From positions 350,680,339 to 350,744,338 of the forward strand of contig NC_090451.1 of the NCBI RefSeq assembly GCF_031143425.1: a stretch of 64,000 nt of DNA. The letters run 5' to 3'. This DNA comes from Pleurodeles waltl (lineage: Eukaryota > Chordata > Amphibia > Caudata > Salamandridae). Each line of letters opens with the position of its first letter. Position 1 is the stretch's first letter. This document shows, one piece after another, positions 1 through 10,559 of the stretch. Position numbers and translations under genes: made by a program. The notes under the pieces were generated by a model that was not told the DNA's origin, made no database searches, and saw only the letters and a list, made by a program, of their open reading frames with translations.

Positions 1-2063
1 GATCAATGTCCTCTGCACCCTGCACCACACAGCCCAAAGACACCACCAACTAGGATCAGGCAGTGCAGAACTTCAACGACTGGATCACCAACATCGCTGA
101 CCGAGTCGCCCCTACCAAACCAGCCAAAATGCACAGACCCTCCAAACAAGCCAGCAGATATAATCCAGAACTCAGCATGTCACAACGCAGGTGCAAACAA
201 CTGGAAAGAAGATGGCGCACCACAAAGAACCACGCGTACCAGGCCACTTTTAAAGCAGTCTTAAACGACTACCACCGACAGCTGAAAGCCACAAAAAAGG
301 AGGCCCTGACTCACAAGATCGAGACCATCACCAACCAAACCAAGGAACTCTTCACCCTCATCGAAGAGCACAGCTGCCCGTCAGCCAACAAAAACTCTAT
401 CCCCTCCTCATAGGAACTCTGTGATGCCCTCACTGACCACTTCCACAACAAGATAGCAACCATCTATAAAAACTTCAATTCCCAACCCTCCAACCTCCGA
501 TCAGCCACCACTGCCGACTACATGCTCACCACATGGAAACAACTCAGCTCACTAAACACAACCAATCTAATGAGCTCCATCCACTCGGAAGCACCCATTG
601 ACCCCTGCCCCCACTGACCTTTCAACCTCAGAAGAGACGAGATCAGCCGCCAACTCACCACCATCCTCAATGCCTCAATAACCACAGTCACCTTTCCCGA
701 TGCCTGGAAACACGCTGAGGTAAGACCCCCTCCTCAAAGTTCCCCACCAAAGTCCTGTAGAAGGCCATCAACCTCCAACTCACAGAACACCTGAAGCGAA
801 ACAACCTGCTGGACCCTTCTCAATCAGGCTTTAGAGCTAACCACAGCGCTGAGACAGCTCTGTTCACCGCAACAGACGACATCCGCACCCCATTCAACAG
901 AGAAGAAGCAGCTGCCCTGATCCTGCTTGACCTCTCCGCAGCCTTCGACACAGCCTCCCACCACACCCTCATCGATTGCCTCTGACAGATTGGTATCACA
1001 GCCGACGCGCTAAGATGGATGTCTTCCTTTCTCACAGGACGCACCCAGAGGGTCCCCCTTCCTCCTTTCACATCGCAAGCCAAGTACACCATCTGCGGCA
1101 CCCCCCAAGGTTCATCCTTCAGCCCAACCCTCTTCAACATCTACATGACCCCATTCACAGACATCGTCCGAGTGCACAATATCAACATCATCTTCTAAGC
1201 AGACAACACCCAGCTCATCCTCTCGCTCTCAGTTGATCCCACCTCAACAAAGATCAACTTCCACAGCTGCATGAAGAATGTCTCAGCCTGGATGAAGAAC
1301 AATTGCCTGAAGCTTAGCACAAACAAGACCGAAGTCCTGATCTTCTGCAAAAATATCACCCTCTGGAATGACTCCTGGTGGCCATCGGAACTCGCACCCA
1401 TCCGTCCCCCGAAAGACCATGCCTGCAACCTCAGCATCATCAGCAACAGCGAATTCTTCATGAAACACCAGATCAACGCTGTCTCCTCAGCTTGCTTCCA
1501 CATGTTCCGTATGCTGCACAACATTTTCAAGATGTTCCCCATCAGCACCAGGAAGACTGCACACAGGCCCTCATCACCAACTGACTTGTCTACAGCAACG
1601 CTCTCTATGCAGGCACCACCACCAAACTCATGCACAGATTCTAAACAATCCAGAACGCAGCCATCAGACTGATCCTCAACCTGCCCAAGAGAACCCACAT
1701 CACCCAGCACCTGAAAGACTTCAACTGACTTCCAGTCCGAAAGAGATGCTGTTTCAAGCTCCTGACCCACGCCTACAAAGCCCTCACACCTACATGACCC
1801 ACCGGCCTATACTTCCTCTGACCCTTCAGGAACCTCCACACATCTTGCCCTTGCACAGATCCCTCGCATACACTGATGCCATGCCAGAGGATGCTCCTTC
1901 TCCCATCTCCCCCTCTCCCTCCATCTTTGCACCACATCCTTGCTGACCAACTTCAGGAAGGGGCTCAAAACCTTTTCAGTTGAGACCTGCAGCAAGTGCC
2001 TGGATACCCTCTCGAGTGACAAGCTGCGCTCTACAAGTGTGACTTGATTGATTGATTGATTGC
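1..2063 (+). pseudogene. CR1/L2-group LINE, 3' half of ORF2 plus 3' tail, decayed
   Basis: Remnant of a non-LTR retrotransposon reverse transcriptase, which in a live element copies its RNA at a nicked target. The readable parts are the linker between endonuclease and RT (63-413, open for 116 codons) and then RT from about 800 to 1340 in shifting frames. RT motif A reads LLDLSAAFDT (about 925-955), motif B reads GTPQGSSFSPTLFNIYM (about 1097-1147), and the catalytic block reads ADNTQL where family members have ADDTQL. Stops interrupt it at about 982 and 1197, and there are frameshifts. The order, the motifs and the 3' end in a short tandem repeat fit the CR1/L2 (jockey) group; which of the two I cannot settle. 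The 5' part lies outside the window or is lost. Confidence 0.85.
2044..2062 (+). repeat. (TTGA)n 3' tail of the LINE
   Basis: About five tandem TTGA units directly follow the LINE 3' UTR. Short tandem tails of this kind are the usual 3' ends of CR1/L2-group LINEs and mark the insertion's right boundary. Confidence 0.8.
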
Positions 2064-4484
2064 TGCATTATGTGAAAAAGTAATTTTGCCCCTAGGTTCC
2101 ATTGGTTATTCTAATACATCCTGCTTTCTTCTCAGCCTGAATGCTACCTTCATCCTAGATAATTGCTGGCTTAAGAAATGTGTATTTAAGATTCTGTTGT
2201 TCCTGCTGCACTGTGCCATACATATGGTTTATTCTTTTACAGAAACAGTTGTGGGGTGATTGGGTGAACTCTCTGGCCTTGTAGCTTCCTGCATTGCTAG
2301 GTTTAATTGATTCTGCTTCCTCTACCCCATCCTCTGTTCCTCTTGTGTGCCTTCTTTGGACTCACAAGGGGATATAGCCTGTTACATTCACTGTCCCTGC
2401 ATTCCCAGCTCATCTTCTCCACAGAACCCCAGTGAATGGGCCTGCCCATGTAACTGTGGACCCCGGCGATATATATTGTGCATGCAGCAGACCTGAGTAC
2501 AGCACATGGGTTTCCTGCGCACTACTCCTCCCTCTGAATTTAAGCCCCCTTGGCCCTTCTTAACTTGTGCTCTAACCAAAATATTAGCCAATGAACAGCA
2601 AAGGGGGTGGGGGTTTAGTGAGCAGGATAGGTGTAGGGCAGGGGCATCAGATGGAGGTCAGCAGGCGAGGACCAGGGTTGAAGTTCCTCCAACCTTATAT
2701 TCAAAAACCTCCAAGTATGGAAGTCAGCAATTCACATACGTGAATGTGCCCACACATCAGGTTTTGAAAGCTCTATGCGATCATACACGTGGTGCAAATA
2801 GACTACACAAATGTTGGTAACATACATCTCACAGTCAAAGGTGTCACACTTATAGTCTGGTAAATCCAGCTATGTTTCCACAACTGGTCCGGGATGACAC
2901 TGTGCAATATATACAATTTTCACACAGTGGGACTGCAGTTAATTTGTTTCTTATAGGAAACTGCTACCCATTGTCTCCCACACTGTGGCAGCCAAAGAAT
3001 TATGCATGTCTTTGGCTAGTGGACAATTTAACATTAATCAGGAAAAAGAAGACCACAATGTGACAAGAGTTCATAACATCAAAAGTAAATGTTCCAGTAC
3101 TTTAACCGAAAAGATGAATCTCACCAATCGAAGCTGCATATGTTTTCATAGGGCTTGTGGACTACTTGAAAATTATTTTTTATTTGCACAATAATCTAGA
3201 GTATGAAGTAGAAGAGAGTGTAGATACAGATGTGCCCAAGATACTGTCAATATGCATGAGGCTATATGTCCCTGAACTCTCAAGAACAGTCAGGCTGGAG
3301 CTTGACTGTGAGACAATATATAGAATTATAGATGGGTATCAGAAAATTACAGGGATGTTTTTCACTGCAGGGTTCTGAGTAACATCAAATGTACAACAAC
3401 AGCGAAGCTAGAAGTTTAGCCCCACCCACAAGTATGAGCAGTTAACTCCCCCCCCCTCGAAGTTCAAATCTAGTTGGGCCCCTGGGTTCTCCCACCTGCA
3501 CCCTCTGTGTTCTTTCTACCCCGACATGTTCTGTGACCTGTGTTTATTCACCCCCGTATTGCTTCTTTCCCTACCTGCGCCCTCCCTGTTGCTGCCCTGT
3601 TGTTTCTGTAGTTTTGTTTCCATGTAACATATGGCTCTTGGATAGTGCATACTGTAAACTGAACCAGCAATAGGAGTCTGGGCGAGTTCAAGTTGTCGGT
3701 GTATTTTCATGACGAGCACAGTGAAGGTGAGGCTAAAGGTAGTGAAAGTTTCCCAAATTATCTTTCAGTATGTCATAAGGTGTTCTGACTACATACCTTT
3801 CCAGTCCTTTGTATCTTGCAAGAGTGCACAGAGGGAAGGTCACATATGTGCCAGTTGTAAATTCCATTCCATGGAAAAGTGTGTGACGGGTGTATGCACA
3901 GCTGTTGAAATATTTTTATAGCATATTTTATTGAAGTTTTGTGTACGTAAAAAACAAGTGGTTACAAAATAAACATACTTAGTGGTGCCTGTCAGCATAT
4001 TCTGTGCTAGTTCAGGTTCGTTCCCCTTTTTGGTCTGGATAGTTTCCGTATTTTGACATCATAAAGTTCTCAGCCGTTCCTTTAGCATCGTCATTGATAA
4101 AACTATGCAATGGGACCTTCAAATACTGTTTGCCCACTGCCCTCCCTCTTGCATCACTCTCCAAGGCTCTCTGTCTTCCTCTACTCATTCCAGCCCTTGC
4201 TGTTTCAGTCAGCTACACCATATCTTCCTGAACTTTTTGAGCACCTCCCTTTGTAGATCAAACTTTCAACTGGCATGCACCAACCCGTGTTGCATATCCA
4301 TTCTTCATATTTTGGTGGCATTGAGCTGCTAGAGTTGCACTTTGTCTTGTTTTGCAATTATAAGGCCCAAACTGAAAAACTATTTCTAGTATCTAACAAT
4401 CTGGGACAAGTACACTTGATAAGACCGGCAAAATGGATGATCGCTCAAAGAAGTGCCTGCTTGCCACCCCAAGAACACAGTACA
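2064..4484. other. No recognised gene; unassigned DNA
   Basis: Only short ORFs without recognisable domains are present. There is a C-run near 3450-3460 and otherwise no clear terminal repeats, RT/transposase motifs, tRNA or long tandem array. It probably consists of diverged repeats, but I cannot name them. Confidence 0.5.
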
Positions 4485-4992
4485 AATCAAAACCAAAACA
4501 TCAGCGCAGGGCAAGAATAGGCCAATTGAAGATTTATTATGTAAGATGAAAAAAGGTCAGCATGTGTTTCATGATACAAATGGCTTCCTCATGGCCTTAA
4601 ACACATATACAAAAAATATTCTTCTCTCAATCAACAAAGTCGTCACTTAATTCTAAAACGGTTTCTAAAAGGGCAGTATATAGTACGATGACTCCAAAAA
4701 TCAGACCATCATAACCACAAGAAAAGTTGCCTTGGTTAGTGCAACAAAGTAACCAGCATAGTTCCATGCCACAAACAGTAAATCAGGAGCATACTATATA
4801 CTGTTCTGTGAGAAACTGTTTTAGAAATAAGTGCGCACTTTTTTTGATTGAGAGAAGCCCATTTTTGGATGTGTGCTTCTGGCCCGACGAATCAATTTGA
4901 ATCTTGAAACATGTGTTGGCCCATTTTCAACTTAAATAATACATCTCCAATTGACATTTTCCTGCCCACGCAAATATTTTGGTTTGAATTTC
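4485..4992. repeat. Large imperfect inverted repeat (foldback element candidate)
   Basis: The left arm (about 4485-4687) and right arm (about 4790-4992) are reverse complements with scattered mismatches. For example TTCTCTCAATCA at about 4621 pairs with TGATTGAGAGAA at about 4844, and CAGTATATAGTA at about 4674 pairs with TACTATATACTG at about 4792. About 100 bp of non-pairing DNA separates them. The arms give similar peptides on opposite strands, which shows that both derive from one sequence. It could be a foldback DNA transposon or a head-to-head duplication. No target duplication was found. Confidence 0.65.
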
Positions 4993-6491
4993 TAGTATCT
5001 ATACCCTGACTTATCCCACACATATTCTCAGTATTATCATTGGTGACTTCAGTGTCACTGGTTCCTCTACAGGTTTTCAGATTTACCATCTGTACACAAA
5101 AAGAGGCCATCCATCAGCAGCTCCACAGTATGTGCATGAGGAGCATCCTTCTCTGCCAGTCAGAAGCTGGATTGTCAGCACATCTCTAAGGTGCATCAGG
5201 GCCCCCGACCAGTCACCTTTTTCCTCTGTGCCATGTATAATCTTCAAAGCTGGGTATCGCTTATTTTTGGGTGTTGTTTGCCATCGTCCGTTATGACAGT
5301 GACCATCCCTGTGCCTTAGGGAAAAATTTCCTTTCGGACAGTATTTGCATACTAGACACAACTGTTCCGATATAAACAAATATGATGACTAGGCGTATGC
5401 ACTATCTATGAAACTGTCCGCTTATCAGTAGCCAAAGAGGATCATAAAATGAGCAAATAAGAGGGCCTGGAACAACAAAAGGGAGGCATAATTGGTAACT
5501 CACCCAAAACAGACTTGTAACAAACTCACTTGCATAACCACATTTTATTCCATCCCCAGCCAAGTTAAGAAAAGTATTAAAAAACACTGGAGAATACTCA
5601 ACAGCAATGGGAACCAGTGGGATTCCCCTTTTTTCCTTCAAATGTGGCAGCAATATTAGGGACATGCTGGAGAATAGCAAGCTAACACGATCCGCCCCAG
5701 CCGCAACTGGCACACTTTGGGGCTTTCCACCAGTTGTCAGTCACTACCCATGTGGTAGTTGATCGGTCTGCCCATTCAAAAGAGCCACCAAGGACGTTAA
5801 CACTGGCACCAGAAAGCCATGACAAATTAAAACACACTCAAATTCCAACAGCAAAAACGTATTCTAGATGATCACCTGCCCCTGTAATATAAGTTATATA
5901 GGGATGACATCAAGAAAAATACACAATCGTATAAATATCATAGCAATATATAATGCAAATGATGTTTTACAAAAATGACAAATCACCGCTTGAAAAGAAA
6001 CACACTGAGGATGACAGGCAGTGGGTTGTATTGGAGAAGCTGAAGCACAACTCCCATAACAATACCCAAAAGATTTTTTTAAATGAAGAAACAATGATGG
6101 ATTTACCAATTGAGAACACACATTGAGGGACACAATGACGACATCCCGTGGCTGCAAGTCAGTAGGCCCTGATAGTGGCCTCTGGGTTTGTGGACCTCAT
6201 ATTGATTTATAACACTTATCCACTGATTGTCTTTTTAGACTCGTCAGTACTCTGTACTCATCTGTACTGTGACTCTAACATTTTACACGTCTTCCAGGCA
6301 GGAAGACTTTCATTCTTGTTTACATATAATTTTGACTACTAGTGTGCAGAAATTTGGGGCTACCCCCATGATTTAGCTCTGTAGTCACACAACACATGAA
6401 TTCAATTTAAATATTCACCCCCTTAAGCTTCTAAAAACTGTCTCATACTGTGCCCTATAACACTGGGCACATTTTAAGTTTGTGAGGCCCC
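4993..6491. other. No recognised gene; unassigned DNA
   Basis: Three modest minus-strand ORFs lie here (5083-5379, 5402-5713, 5894-6157). None shows a domain I recognise, and their neighbours are transposons. They may be remnants of an unidentified element or chance ORFs. No RNA gene or repeat array was seen. Confidence 0.4.
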
Positions 6492-6740
6492 TGTAATGTT
6501 GTGGGCTTATCCCCAACAGTGGACTTGTCCGCTGCAGCAGGGGAGTTTGAACCTTTGACCCTCTAGTTTGGGTCCAAGTTAGTTTAGTCGGGACGTGACG
6601 TCCCTTAGAAAATAAAAGCCTTGTCCAGTTCCGGGGTGGGCAGCTATAACAGTGCAAGTTTGTGTGTATGTGTCTTTTACTCCATACCTGCCCACAGTGC
6701 TCTAGATGCCTAAGCACAAATAGGCCCCAGAGACACAGCA
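6492..6740 (+). repeat. 5' LTR of the old gypsy (right edge uncertain)
   Basis: It begins TGTAATGTTGTGGG, has an AATAAA-type signal near 6612, and aligns with 45280-45420 over about 140 bp, for example AAGTTAGTTT near 6572 and AATAAAAG near 6612. The right edge is a guess. A TGGCAACCAGGG stretch near 6743 could be a primer-binding site, which would put the LTR end at about 6740. Confidence 0.6.
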
Positions 6741-7099
6741 AATGGCAACCAGGGCAGTCTGACCTGCTCCTGTGCCAGTCTCTGCACCACAGTTGCCCAC
6801 CTGCCTCCAACCACCTTTGCAGGAGGTGCCACTTGCCCTTACGGACCCCGCTGTCACACCCTATCGAGCACCTGCCACTACCTCACCTATGAGCAGCCTT
6901 CATCCTGACTCTATAGGCCCCCCTTCTATACAAGGGCAAGAGTGCTAGCGGGAGCCCCACCTGGAAAGGATCAAGCTGCCTGGCATGTAACTGGAGCCAC
7001 AAACTGAGGTCCCTGCAGATTTGTGACGAGGACTGTTTCATCAGACAGTGAGTGCTAGAGTGTGCAGTCACTTCAGTGGTAGTGGGTTAAGGTCAACTC

Positions 7100-7830
7100 T
7101 TGGTGCCCACAGACAGGCAGCTGCACATGGACATCCACACCACACCTGAGCTACTGCTGACCATGGCTGGCATCACTGCCATAGAACCATTCCTCATCAC
7201 AGGGCCTCAATTAACCCTAATCTCCAGACAGAATATGTGGGTGGAACAACTAGAACTTTATTTTTCTAGCACAGGTGTGCAGAGCGATGAAGGGCACTTC
7301 TCCTTCAGCTCGCAGGAGCCGACGTCTAGGAACTGTCTAACAAGCTCACTGAGACTGAGCCTGTCCACATATATGCCACAATGGTTTCTGCCCTCACTCT
7401 ATACTTTGAACACATGGGAAACCCCGACTGCGCCCACTATGTTCTGCCAGACAAGAGGCAGAAGAGTCACTGGACACTTTCCATACACAATTGAAAGACT
7501 TGGTGGCAAACTAGGTGATCAAAAAAGAACCGGAGGAAGTGCAGGGACAGATAATCCAGGGGTATGCATCCTCTAAACTGTGTGAGCACATCCTCACACT
7601 GTCTGGGATGCCTTTCAATGACATCTTCACTAAAGAGCTTTCAAAAGTGAAAGTGTCCCACATGTATGCAGCGCTCAATAGATCTGGCAGACCTGGTCAA
7701 GCTAGTGATGCCCACGAAGCCTGGCACCAAAACAAGACCAAAGCTGCCACTGAGACGGCCATGTAGACATTGAGGGGCACCTGCACATTTCCTCACTAAT
7801 TGTCCAGCAAAGGGAAAGACTTGTGCAGCC
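7100..7830 (+). pseudogene. Old gypsy gag remnant
   Basis: Gag builds the particle core and binds element RNA. Two overlapping frames (7100-7576 and 7515-7766) carry blocks alignable to the gag of the young gypsy at 19756. One is a WVEQLELYFSSTG block matching its WINRLENYF block. The other is a VQGQIIQGYASSKL block matching its RAQIIQGC block, followed by a GMPFNDIF block matching GMSLDDIL. A frameshift lies between the blocks, and only traces of the Cys/His region are seen after 7750. It is non-functional. Confidence 0.7.
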
Positions 7831-8001
7831 TGCAAGAAAGAGAAGCTTCCCATGCCTTCCTAGACCAAGGATCGGAAACGACCAAGACGAGCTGGCTGAC
7901 ATGGACGATGATGGATTGGTTGCAGTTGTGCACTCTGTACTAGCAGTGCAGAAAGATGGCCACAGATTGAAGACACTACCAACATGTGCAATACAAGTAA
8001 G

Positions 8002-8257
8002 ATAAACCACCAATGCTGTCATTGATATAGGTGCATCGCTTAATATCATGGCTAGAGAGGATTATGAAAAGCTGTCACTCAGACCTCCACTCTGTCCCAT
8101 GAGAACAATGGTGTACGTAAATGGTCAAACAAAGCCTTTAGTCCCGGAGGGACAGTTCACAACATTGATTGTCCACAACACTCAGGCATTCTCGAGCAAC
8201 ATGTATGTCACCCTGGATGGCCGTACTATTAAACAAGAGACAACTGTAACCCCATAG
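8002..8257 (+). pseudogene. Old gypsy aspartic protease remnant
   Basis: The retroelement protease would cut Gag-Pol. The frame reads VIDIGASLNIM, where the young copy in this window has LIDTGASVNVM. The active-site D-T/S-G triad is therefore changed to D-I-G. The reading continues about 65 residues and ends where an unrelated insertion begins at about 8260. It is preceded by decayed gag. Confidence 0.75.
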
Positions 8258-9052
8258 GGACCTGGGATATTAACACTTCCTTAATCACAATGGTACTCAT
8301 TGATATCATTCAATTCATTCATCATTTATCAGCCAGTCTTGACTGTACGTAATTAATGCACAAAGTAGAAATAAGTATCCAGACCACCATATATTTTTAT
8401 TAGCTTATATTGAAGATCATCAGCATATATCACGAGATTCTTTTTTTTTTTTTATAAAAAACTGCAGTGTGTCCCGGTGACAAAGAGAACCAGAAACCAG
8501 TGTGTCACAAGGCAAGTAAAAGTGAGATATAATCACGGATTTGAATGAGGTTTTTTTTATATTAAAACAAAAAACAAGATTGATAATGGACGATTTTGGA
8601 CGGTATCCATTTTCTCTGTTTGTTTTCTCTATATGTCGACGATGTTTCAACCCTGAATGTGGAATAGGGGTCTCATCAGGACAAGAAGATGACTGGGACG
8701 TATTGGCCAAGTAGTGATAATCCCTATGGTCCACACAGGTGAAGAAGCATGATAGGCAAACCCGTAACTGAATTATATTTACTTACTGCGGGGTAATGAA
8801 TGGGTACTGAATATGAAGCGGCCACATAATGCACTGCAGTCCGTGAAGCACAGCAGTCAAGTTACTCATCAGTGTTCTTTTCATGTGTCCCTCATGAGGG
8901 CAGTGGCATTCTCCTCTGCAGCTGCGCGGCTGAGGACCTGAAATTAGTCTGTTTTGTCTGCATAGGCACCAAGGTTGCCTGGAGGGCTTACTGGTGGAGC
9001 TCTGAAAGATATTTGATGGAATCGACTCAAAATTAAAATTTTGTTGCTGCAC
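8258..9052. mobile_element. Insertion between protease and RT of the old gypsy; part Penelope-like
   Basis: The gypsy protein alignment breaks at about 8258 and resumes at about 9053, so most of this block is inserted or too diverged to align. It holds a T-run (8442-8454) and, on the minus strand at 8634-8683, a hammerhead-ribozyme motif of the kind carried in the terminal repeats of Penelope-like elements. No Penelope RT is present, so at most a 5'-truncated copy or an isolated terminal repeat is involved. Exact ends and target duplication are not resolved. Confidence 0.5.
8634..8683 (-). ncRNA. Minimal hammerhead ribozyme candidate
   Basis: Read on the minus strand, the core CUGAUGA (complement of 8673-8679) is followed by stem II GACCC/GGGUU and then GAAA (complement of 8645-8648). 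After that come a two-pair stem III (A-U, C-G) closed by AUC, the cleavage triplet GUC (complement of 8638-8640), and GACA, which pairs with UGUC upstream of the core to give a 4-bp stem I. All conserved core residues are present; the first stem II pair is G-U. Very short stem III is typical of hammerheads in Penelope-like elements. Activity is not shown. Confidence 0.75.
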
Positions 9053-10139
9053 ATTGACCTACCCTTTTTGCCTGTGGCCTTTCATATCTGCCTAAAAGTG
9101 GAGGCCGGACTGAAGAAACTGGAGATAGTGATACAATTGAAAAAGTAGATGGTCCTACTCCATGGGTGCCCCCATAGTGGTAGCTAGAAAAAAGCAGCGG
9201 GGTCCTTATATGTGTGGACTTGCAGCTCCTACACGAAGCCCTAATGCGGGAACAGCACCTCACACCCAAAGTCAATGGCATCATTGGAGAATCAAATAGA
9301 ATGGCATAGCTTTCAAATGTAGACCTCAGATCTGGCCATCACCAGTTGTTATTGCATCCTACCTCTCTGTACATCATCACATTCTCAACCCAGGTGAGGC
9401 TCCAGAGGTATAAGACACTTGAGTTTGGTATCTCAAGTGCAGGAGAAGTCTTCAAGAACAACATCAAAGAAGTTTTAACAGTACTCATTATAAGTGATGA
9501 TATTCTGGTGCATGCCACCTCCAAGTAAGAACCCAACGAGAGGTGGAGAAAGATACTAAAGAGATTAGAAGGCAACAGGCTAACACTGCACAGACAGAAG
9601 TGCGAGTTTCTCAAGAACAGTATTAGTTTTTTGAGTATGTCCTCTCGACTGAGATGGTTACCCCAGATCCAGACAAGTTGCGAAGTGTCAAGTCTGCACT
9701 GCAACCGTACTGTGTGCCTGAGGTCCAAAGTTTCCTTGGCGTAGTGAACTATTGTGGACGGTTCATCAGGATCTCACAATGCTCACCCAATCCCTACATG
9801 GGCTCACAAAATGGAACACCACCTTGAAATGGGGGCCACAACAGGAGAAAGCGTTCCAGAAGACATGACGCTGGTCTATTTTGACCCAAAGAAATCCATA
9901 TGTCTAGCGGTTGATGCCCGCCCCACTAGGCTAGGGGCAGTACTGACCCCCAAAAAAAGGATATGGGGAGTGGGCTGCCATGGCCTATGCAAATAGAGCG
10001 CTGACCTCAACAGAACAGCACTACTAGCAGATCGAGCACAAAGCCATCACAATCATTTTGCAGTGTCACCACTTTCATATGTATGTTCACAGCAACTCGT
10101 TATTGTCCAGATGGGCCATAAACCTCTAGTCCCTCTTGT
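9053..10139 (+). pseudogene. Old gypsy reverse transcriptase / RNase H remnant
   Basis: The RT makes element cDNA and RNase H removes the RNA strand. Blocks aligned with the young copy include VDGPTPWV (about 9150), the catalytic ISDD block (about 9495-9510), KCEFLKNS (about 9600), the RNase H start at LAVDARPTRLGAV (about 9907-9945), and ANRALTST near 9990. Numerous frameshifts and stops occur. The open piece at 9346-9528 covers only part of RT. It ends abruptly at about 10139 in the block matching DHKPLVSL of the young copy, where the antisense L1 begins. Confidence 0.8.
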
Positions 10140-10559
10140 TTTTTACTCAGAATCTCTTTATTGATGTTTTGGTAAAACACATGACAATCTGAGCATCCGA
10201 GATTATAGGTGCCACCACAAATGTTAGCGCCAGTAACACAATAAGCATACAGCAAGTTCACAAATCTTGGTTGCTGTTTGTGCCAAGGATTAACCGATTG
10301 GTGTGTGGTATATATGTAGGCAATACAGCGCTCAGCCAAGATAAGCAACAAAATAGAAATCATGAACAAAACAAAGTATGTCATCTATGGGTCGCCAGTG
10401 ATGGTCAGTGTCTCAGGTGTACCGAACATGACAAGAATCACAAAGGGTACGCTGGATTGTGAGTATGTGAGGAGAGGTCAGTCAAAGAGTTCCACTGCCC
10501 TCACTTGTGGTGGGTTGAAACAGGTGAATTTGAGGCATGTAAAGAAGTGAAGCAGCGGA

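Noticed and set aside
5083..6157. Host gene exons on the minus strand
   Set aside because: Three short ORFs without domains, conserved motifs or consistent splice sites.
7010..7060. Second hammerhead near 7040 (minus-strand CTGATGA)
   Set aside because: No GAAA and no consistent stems around the core.
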